Positions 56,801 to 64,000 of a DNA stretch of 64,000 bases are shown one piece after another (the first letter of the stretch is position 1; every line of letters starts with the position of its first letter). The notes beneath the pieces were generated by a model. That model had not been told where the DNA came from, searched no databases, and worked only from the letters and a program-made list of their open reading frames with translations. The position numbers were made by a program, and so were the translations under genes. Source of the stretch: Cyanoderma ruficeps (taxonomy: Eukaryota > Chordata > Aves > Passeriformes > Timaliidae); assembly GCA_008694505.1 (NCBI GenBank), contig VZDJ01000594.1:5548086-5612085 (forward strand), given 5' to 3'.

Positions 56801-59800
56801 ATAAACAACCTGTCCCCAGACACTGCCATTAGTACCTGGGGGACTCCTGGGTTGGGTGGGCATGGCTCTGTTGTCCTGCAGTACTGACAGAGCCTCGTTC
56901 CTGGTCCTTGCCTTCTCCTGGCCCTCCTTATGTGACTGGGAAACAGAGAGGAGATTTTCCCCAGAAGCTCTGGTAGATGTGCCTTTACTCCCTTGCCTCA
57001 AAGCATTCACCTGAATTGTGAATACCTGTTAAAGGTAAAATGTTTTTCTTCATATGACCCCTGCTAAGTGATGGCACTTCTGTCAAGAAAGCACAGAAAT
57101 AGGATCACAATGCTGCAGAGATGCACAATGAATGTACCAAAGCTTTGTGCAAAGTGGATGGTTGTGAAGACAAAGTCTCACAGCTGGAAGTATAAAATTT
57201 TTAAAAATGCTTGTTATTTCCCTGAAGGAGCCTGATATGAATCATCTCATTGATATTCTAATGGACTTATATGGTACAAATATTCTGATTAAATCAGAAA
57301 AAGCATAATGACTTCATTATCAGATACATTTTTGTTCTATTTAAATTCATCCATCTATCAAAAATGCTCAGTGAAATACTAGAAGGGCACTCACTAGTTG
57401 CAAAACAGATTCATTTCAAATTCTAATGGACAGGAATTGATCTAATCATCACATCAGGATTCTTGGAGAATTAAAAAAGCAACCAAAACCCACTCAGAAG
57501 TCAAATGTTTCATTTTTTGGACACTGATAGCTACAAAGTGTGGAGAAAAAAAATCTTTTTTCCTTGCTCTGATTTTAAGGTAGTTGTCTACATGCCAATT
57601 GTCTGCATAAAAAACCCCGCCCCTAATGAAGCTTTGCTCTCCCTGCTCCAGCCTTTAAAACATTTTGTTCCAGTTAGAAAAACCAAGCTTCACAGAAACC
57701 GTGTAATTCCATATGAAGCTAGAGCAGACCTGGGAGTGTGGCCTGTCTTGGATGAATGCAGAATTTCAGAGCAGTAGTGCTGCTTTGTGTCTGGACCAGG
57801 TGTTCACTAGTGAACCCTTGGGTTTTGGGCCCTGGACATCTGATAGCTGCTGAAGCATTCTGAGTGGGAAGTTCCTGGGAGATTCTGTGAAGGAAAGGCC
57901 AGGACACCCCAAATGTGCAGGGAACCTCATGAAGGGTTGGGGTTCTGGGCATTGTTCCCCTGCCGATGGCAACGTTCCTCTTGGGTTTTTTATGTGTGAT
58001 GCACCCAGGAAATCCTCTCTAGGAGGTTTGCCTTTGATCATGGGAACTTAAACCATATTGCTAAATTTTAATACTCTTTATCCTGCTTTCTACTGAGTGT
58101 CCTGATATAATACACTCTAGATGGGATTTTTGGAAACCTCCTCTCCTTGCTTCCCTGCTCTCTGGTCTGACTCAGCCTCAAGCCACCTCAGTCTGTTTCC
58201 CCAAGCAAAAATGCATTTTTTTGCATTCTTGTGAAGTTAGTCTTCGCTTCCTCAGACCCTTTTCTCCCAATTTCTGCCAGGGAGATTCTTGCACATGTGA
58301 AAATGCCTACAACCTCCTTTTTCTGCTCTCCTAACCTGCCCAGGGTCGCTGGTGGACCTGCCTGGTCCTGCAGAAAGGTTATGGAGTGACCTCCTGGTGA
58401 ACCAGCTCCTTTCTTGGGACACATCCAAGCTCACCATCAACAAGCTGAGCTGGGGTGAAGGGTGGGATCTCCAGCCCGTGTGGCAGGAAAAGCAGGGGAA
58501 AGAGAAGCAGGCAGGCAGCAGTTGAGTCAAACTCTTTGTGGTTCCCTTCTCACATCTCTGATGTCTCGAAATATCACAGAACTTTCTTCCCTCATGGTAA
58601 TACTACAGAGCTGCTGACAAAATCCATTTTACTGTTTGCATTTTTCAAACTGCTCTTTTAAATGCTGTTTAGAGCAGAAAATCGGTGCATAGTTGGCATC
58701 ATCCTTTCTTCTGCAGCCTGGTAACTCTGCTTGGCCATGATACGGCCATATGCCCACCAGAACTAATGAAAGTTCCCATTCTTGCCTCATCCATAAATGC
58801 ATGGAGTTCACCTGTGCAGTTGCAGGCTTTTACCCTTGTTACTCTTATCTCCCCCCCAAGTTCAATGCCTGTTGCACTCATTTGCAATTACATTGCATAC
58901 AACTAATGTAATTACTCTGCAAAACAGATTAGCATCTAACACCTGCTCTACTCCTAATTTAAATAACTGCCTTAAAATTATTCATGAGGACAGTAATTTG
59001 CTGATGCTTCTCTTAGGGCTAATCCTTGCTTTGGCAGTACAGGTAACAGTGCCTGGTTGTATGTTTGCTTTCTTCCTTAGGGCTGTGCTTTCAGTTGCTT
59101 ATATCTTTGTCTGTCTTCTAATCCTTAGACATATTTTGCTTTGGAATGTTTCAACTGAAATTGTTGAATCAGTCTAAGGAAAAAATCCTATATTGTTGAT
59201 GCTAAAAATGTTCTTAGAGCGTTTAGCAGTGTTAGCAGGTTCTTGGTCATTTGCAGGCAACAGGGAACTGAAAGGGTCAAGCTTTTATTTGAAGAGATCT
59301 AACCCCCTTCAGTAGCAGGGATGGTGCTGAAGCAGATCCCAGTTAAAGGACAAACCTTCCCAGAATTTCAGTGAATTGATTTGTGCAGTGGGGTATCTGG
59401 CTCCCCTTCTGCTGTCCCAGCCGTAGGATTTATCTGACAAGATCTGAGCATGGATAAACTCACATAAAAAAAGATCTGAAAGGGTTGCATGGATAAGGAT
59501 ACATTTTCACTAAATTAGCAAGAAACATGTCTGCAGCACTATTCTGCTCCTATAACCAATGTTCCTCTGCCTGCCTGAAAGCACAAAACCAGCAGAAGAC
59601 CAGCAGAAGTTTTTAGCTAAGCACAGAAAAGGAACATCATGTCCACCTGGAATTGGTTCTGAAATATTAAGTGTTCACACTTTACAGACCTTGTGTTACT
59701 GAAAAATTAGAGTGAAGACAAGAACAAACCAGATCAGAGCTCCTCCTTAATTGTAGACTATAAATCTAGCACTGATGTTCTTAAGAATATACATTTATGA

Positions 59801-60744
59801 TAATTAAAACTCAGAAAAATCTTCATAGTGAGAGTTTTCATCTTCACACCAGTGATGATTTTGCAAGTTGCACCAATCATTTCCAGATACGCTTTTGGAA
59901 ATGGCTGTGTAAGATACAATTTTTCTTCTACTTGTAGCAATTTGGAGTAAAACAAAGTGCTGCCACTTAAAATTTTTCAGTGCCCTTTTACTGAGCTTAG
60001 GCCATTTCAAATGACATTTCCCAGGTAGCATGGGAACAAATCATCAGCAGGGCAGTCATGTTTAGCTGCTCATTAATGAAATCAGTGTTCTGAAGCATGG
60101 ATTGGCAGAATGAACAAAGCTAAGGCAATTACTAAACTCTCTGCAGAAATGTGTAGAAAATTGAGGGTCTCATTTAAATTGTTAACATCTTACCAGTACT
60201 AGATTTGAACCCAAGAAACAATTAATTTGATCATCTGCCATACATACTAATTATAATGATGCTGAAATGGTTGAGAAGGGACTTCACATTTGGTGGGAAA
60301 AGGAGATAGGAAAATGATGTAATATGGAGTTGGTAGTGTATTGAATTGAGTTCCCTCTTGAACATCACTTGCCCCTCTTGGTGGGAGGGAGAGGAGCAAG
60401 GGGAGGACACACAGGAGATGCCACAGGGCTTCATGTCACTGACTGTGCCTCAATTACTGTCCCAGGTGGTGCTCTTGGAGCAGCAGGTCTACAAGCCTTT
60501 CCCACATGTGGGAGTTTCCTGCTCACCAGCTACCAGCCCACAGGCCCTTTCAGGAGAGCAGGGTTGGCATTACTAATGTCTCACACCAGCCAAGTCATTA
60601 ATTTTCTGATTAACAGCAGTTCTTACAAAAAGAGACTAAACTGTGCATTGCTCCAAACATAAATCTAGTGTAGTGGCACTAAATTGGGTAGGAGCGAGTA
60701 AAACAGCCCAACTGAAGCTCATACCTTGCTAACAGGCCATTTAG
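50807..60744. other. Intergenic sequence, no gene recognised
   Basis: I could not support any exon, RNA gene or transposon in this stretch. Short open frames on both strands lack recognisable motifs. Base composition alternates between AT-rich blocks (for example 52.4-53.1 kb) and GC-balanced blocks (51.6-52.2, 57.7-58.5 kb). Confidence 0.45.
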
Positions 60745-61080
60745 ATAGGCAGGCCATAACTTCTGAGCAGCCTGAAATAAATCTGTGGTGTATATAGTTT
60801 CCAAAATGCCTACATTATCTATTGCTTAATCAGTGGTTGTGTAAGAAATCACCGTGGTTATCGGAGCATAGGAAACAGCTTTACTGCTTCCATTAGGAAG
60901 TACCATTACGCTACAGCAACGCATTTTCTTCGTAAATCATTTGTACTGGGAATATATTTGTCAGGTTTCAAACAGATTGTGTAATTATCACATAATTTTA
61001 TTTCAAGGGTTCATAACAGGGAATTAGATATGACATTTGGTAATATAAACAGTGCACTTGACTCGCATAGCAGTCAGCCA
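60745..61080. promoter_or_regulatory. Candidate non-coding regulatory element
   Basis: This is AT-rich, repeat-free sequence that retains several isolated CpGs (CACCGTGGTTATCGGAGC, TTACGCTACAGCAACGC, TTCGTAAATC, ACTCGCATAG) and homeodomain/POU-like sites (TGCTTAATCA, GTGTAATTATC, ACATAATTTTA). Retained CpGs in AT-rich DNA are often seen in conserved elements. Conservation was not tested. Confidence 0.3.
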
Positions 61081-64000
61081 TAAATGTGTAAAGAACTTGG
61101 CTCTAAAGGATTTTTATAATGCTTTGACAACAGGTTCTCAGAATTCATATTGTGCATATAACATATATAAGGGTAGCTTGTGAGACATTGGATCAGCAGG
61201 ACAAGTGAGAAATGTTGTGAAGTGAGCACAAGCGCTTTGCAGTGGGCCAGAGCTGCCAACATGTTGTCCACAATGCTTCTGGTGGAAAAAGTGATGAAGA
61301 AATAAAGAAACCTAGGAAAGGTTAGAAAACTAATAAAACTTCCCATGTTTGTTACAGAGAACCTCTTAAATATGAAAGGTTCAGAAATATGAGAGGTAAT
61401 AGACCAGTAGCACAGTGCCAGTGTTAATGAAGCCTGGCAATGTGTTAATTTTCCTTTGTACCTGGAACATGTTTTGAGAAATACATGACTGATTTAGCAA
61501 AAGAACCAGTGATTTGTCATGTCTAGCTGTGTGACATGTGCTGTGAAACTGAGCAGTATCCAGAATCTTTTCTGCTTTGAGTATTAGGACCTCCAGTATA
61601 TTAAAGAGCTCTAATATGACATATGGGGTCTTGAAATTTCACTTATTTGCTGAAGTTTAGAAGGCTGATTTCATAATGACTCAATTTACTCTTCTGCAAA
61701 GTGAATGGAAGTGAATGTGAAATCCTCTGCCTCCTGTGGGTGCCCAGAGAAGCCAAACTAAGTGAAGTCTTCTGATAACTACAGTGTGAATGCAGTCTTG
61801 TTTTCAGAATGCAGCGGTGCTGTGTGGCAGGCTGACAAAGGAATAGTTACCTTTGGAAACCTTCCCCAGCTCCCAGGCCAACTATAAGGCTGGAAATCCA
61901 CACTTATTACCAAGCACATCCTGCTTTCTGATTATTGTATTTCACTGCTAAGTTGGAATGTACAATCTTTCCAAAGTAAATTTCCTCATCCCATTCTCCC
62001 AGTAGTCCTTTAAATCCTTGATCCGTAACCAGGGAGCAGCTATCTCTGAAATTGATATGTTTTTCTGAAATGTTACGATGAATTGGGTATTTTTTTTAAT
62101 AATCCTAAAATAGGAACGGATATCAAAACAGACATCTGTTGTTGGACTAAACCCACTGGAGTGACAGCAGGGTACAAATAAAAATGGCCATTATTAAACC
62201 TTTTTCTAGATAAGTTTTGCTTGTAAATCCTGGCCTTCACACTTCTGAACTGTTTGTTCCTGCGCTAATTGTTCCATATCCCTCAGCATTTACAATTTGA
62301 ATAGTATTGAGCTAAATTATTACTATAGTTTTATGTAATACAACTCTAACAGAAAAGGCTTTTCCTCCTTTACATTTAGAGAGATTTTTAATGCCTTATG
62401 ATAAAAGAGTAATGCATCGAGTAGCTGAATATTCCAAATACAGACATATGAGGAGAGGGCACTTTGGCAGTGGTATGCTGGATATCTTGCTTTTCACTCT
62501 GTCCCAACTGTTCTTCCCTTGCAGGACAGGATTCCTGCTGCTGTATATTGGATGTAGCACAGCATGCACACGGCTCAGGAAATACTGGGAAGTGTACACA
62601 TCTCTCACTGCCTCTGACTTTAGGCATTATTTGGGCAGCTTTTGTTATTCAGAAATGCAGATCATAGCTGGCTGCTGCTGAGGCTTTTGCTGGTTCTTTG
62701 TTTACCCAAGGCAACTTGCTTTTACTTCTGTCATTGTCAATTACTGCAAAATCCATTATCCTCATGATTAACAAGTGGGCTTAATTTCCATCTAAAGGCT
62801 GTGGTGAGGAACTTGGGAGCTTAGCAAATTGGGTTGATTACAGGAGTGACACATGGGTGATGTCCTTGACACCAACATACAGATTGTGATACTGCCAACC
62901 TCTTTATGTCTGATTAACTGAGCAAAGGCCTTTTGAGAAACTGTATCCTGAAGGCATTACAACTTGCATTTTTAATATATGGTTCCAATCACCTCTCTAG
63001 AAAGATGGTTAGTATTTTATTTTTAAAAAGCAAGTAATAGACAAATTGATGGCACAAGTTTTAAGTGAAATTGCTGTAGGCTAATGAGAAACAAGCTATG
63101 GCTGCATAACTGGTCATTCTATTTTTTCAAACTTATATTGCATTTAATTTTACATAAAATGATATAGTAGTTAGTAATCCTCTGTCTTCCAACAATAACC
63201 AGGGGGCAAAAGTAACTCATGAATCCAAATGTTTAAAAGCAGTGAATTCATAAAAATCTTGACAGTCCTAATTAAGGGATACAACAAATAAAACAACTGT
63301 AATAAAAATGCGTAGCAACATGCAAACAAGATCACAAACAGCATCTGTCTTGGGAATCTAAAATGTGAAGAAACACTAGTGGTTGACCAGCCTGACAGAC
63401 ATAAGTCTTTCCCAATCTCATAGAAAATCTTCAGTGTACTCCGTGTGAATAGGGAAAACTATTACAGTCCTGAACCCTTCCTTTGTTACCTGACCAGAGA
63501 AGATGCACTTTTGTTACAGAACCCATCATGGCTAGGGTGGATCCACCTTAATGCTGTCCCTGTTTCCAGATGTGCCAGCTCTTGTTTCAGCCTGCCCTCA
63601 CTGCCTGCCAAATGCCAGAACTGTGCTGACCCCACCCCTTGGGTGACACCAGCTCAGTCAGGTATGAGATGGTCCCTGAGTCTGAAGCTGTGTAAGTGTG
63701 GAAGGGGCGTTTCCCCAGCCACTTCCTGTCCTTCTGCTAAAGGCTTTAACAGAAGCCAAGCTTTGTTCTGACAAACACAGCTCTATTTGGAGAGCACCCA
63801 GCCCAAGGCACCCAGAGCCAGGGTCGGCCACGCTGGGAAGGTCCTGTGTGCAGTGTCAGCAGCACTCTGCTGGTGAGAATGAGTGAAGGTAACCAGATTC
63901 CATGTCAGCCTTGGCTGTGCTGGGTCACTAAAAGGGATTGTATCTCTTCTGTCTGAGGTGTGTGGAGCTGTAACACTCCACATTCTGCAGCGCTTCTTAT
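61081..64000. other. Intergenic sequence to window end, nothing recognised
   Basis: No exon or repeat that I can name was found. The 62.38-62.46 kb stretch (TTTTTAATGCCTTATGATAA, TAATGCATCGAG) again carries homeodomain-like sites without a clear boundary. A GC-richer segment at 63.5-63.9 kb has short open frames without recognisable similarity. Confidence 0.45.

Overview
The window is vertebrate nuclear DNA, most likely from a bird. It carries one confidently identified protein-coding gene, ACTR3 (actin-related protein 3, the Arp3 subunit of the Arp2/3 complex), on the + strand. Its last 11 coding exons (exons 2-12 of 12 by the vertebrate gene model) lie between 12798 and 25659. The bird assignment rests on CR1-type LINE 3' ends in several places (5.1, 17.9, 24.0, 46.9, 47.2 and perhaps 50.7 kb), a decayed avian-type retroviral LTR at 37.2-37.7 kb, and Arp3 residues that fit what I remember of the avian protein.

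Layout. 1-12797 is taken as the 3' part of ACTR3 intron 1, because no exon-1-like GC-rich sequence was found in it. 12798-25659 holds exons 2-12, all with GT-AG borders. The summed codons (403 plus one split glycine codon) fit the 418-residue Arp3 length once the missing exon 1 (about 15 residues) is added. From 25660 to about 26.5 kb is the 3'UTR, with two AATAAA signals; the second has a GU-rich element behind it. From about 26.5 kb to 64 kb I find no recognisable exon of any known protein. This part looks intergenic. In human the region 3' of ACTR3 is a gene-poor stretch leading to DPP10, so this fits conserved synteny. It contains transposon remnants, a tRNA/MIR-like SINE remnant (33.1 kb), a small CpG-rich patch with a perfect 13-bp tandem repeat (45.0 kb) and two stretches that look like candidate conserved regulatory elements (34.6-34.9 and 60.75-61.08 kb).

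The window holds no operon, CRISPR array, bacterial-type system or evident new gene system. The points most worth a second look are the long run of phase-0 introns in ACTR3, the Arp3 paralogue-like residues in exon 3, A-rich tracts in the 3'UTR that could mislead transcript-end mapping, the stacked old and young CR1 fragments at 46.8-47.4 kb, and the candidate regulatory elements in the downstream intergenic region. All repeat family calls are from memory of consensus sequences, not from a search.
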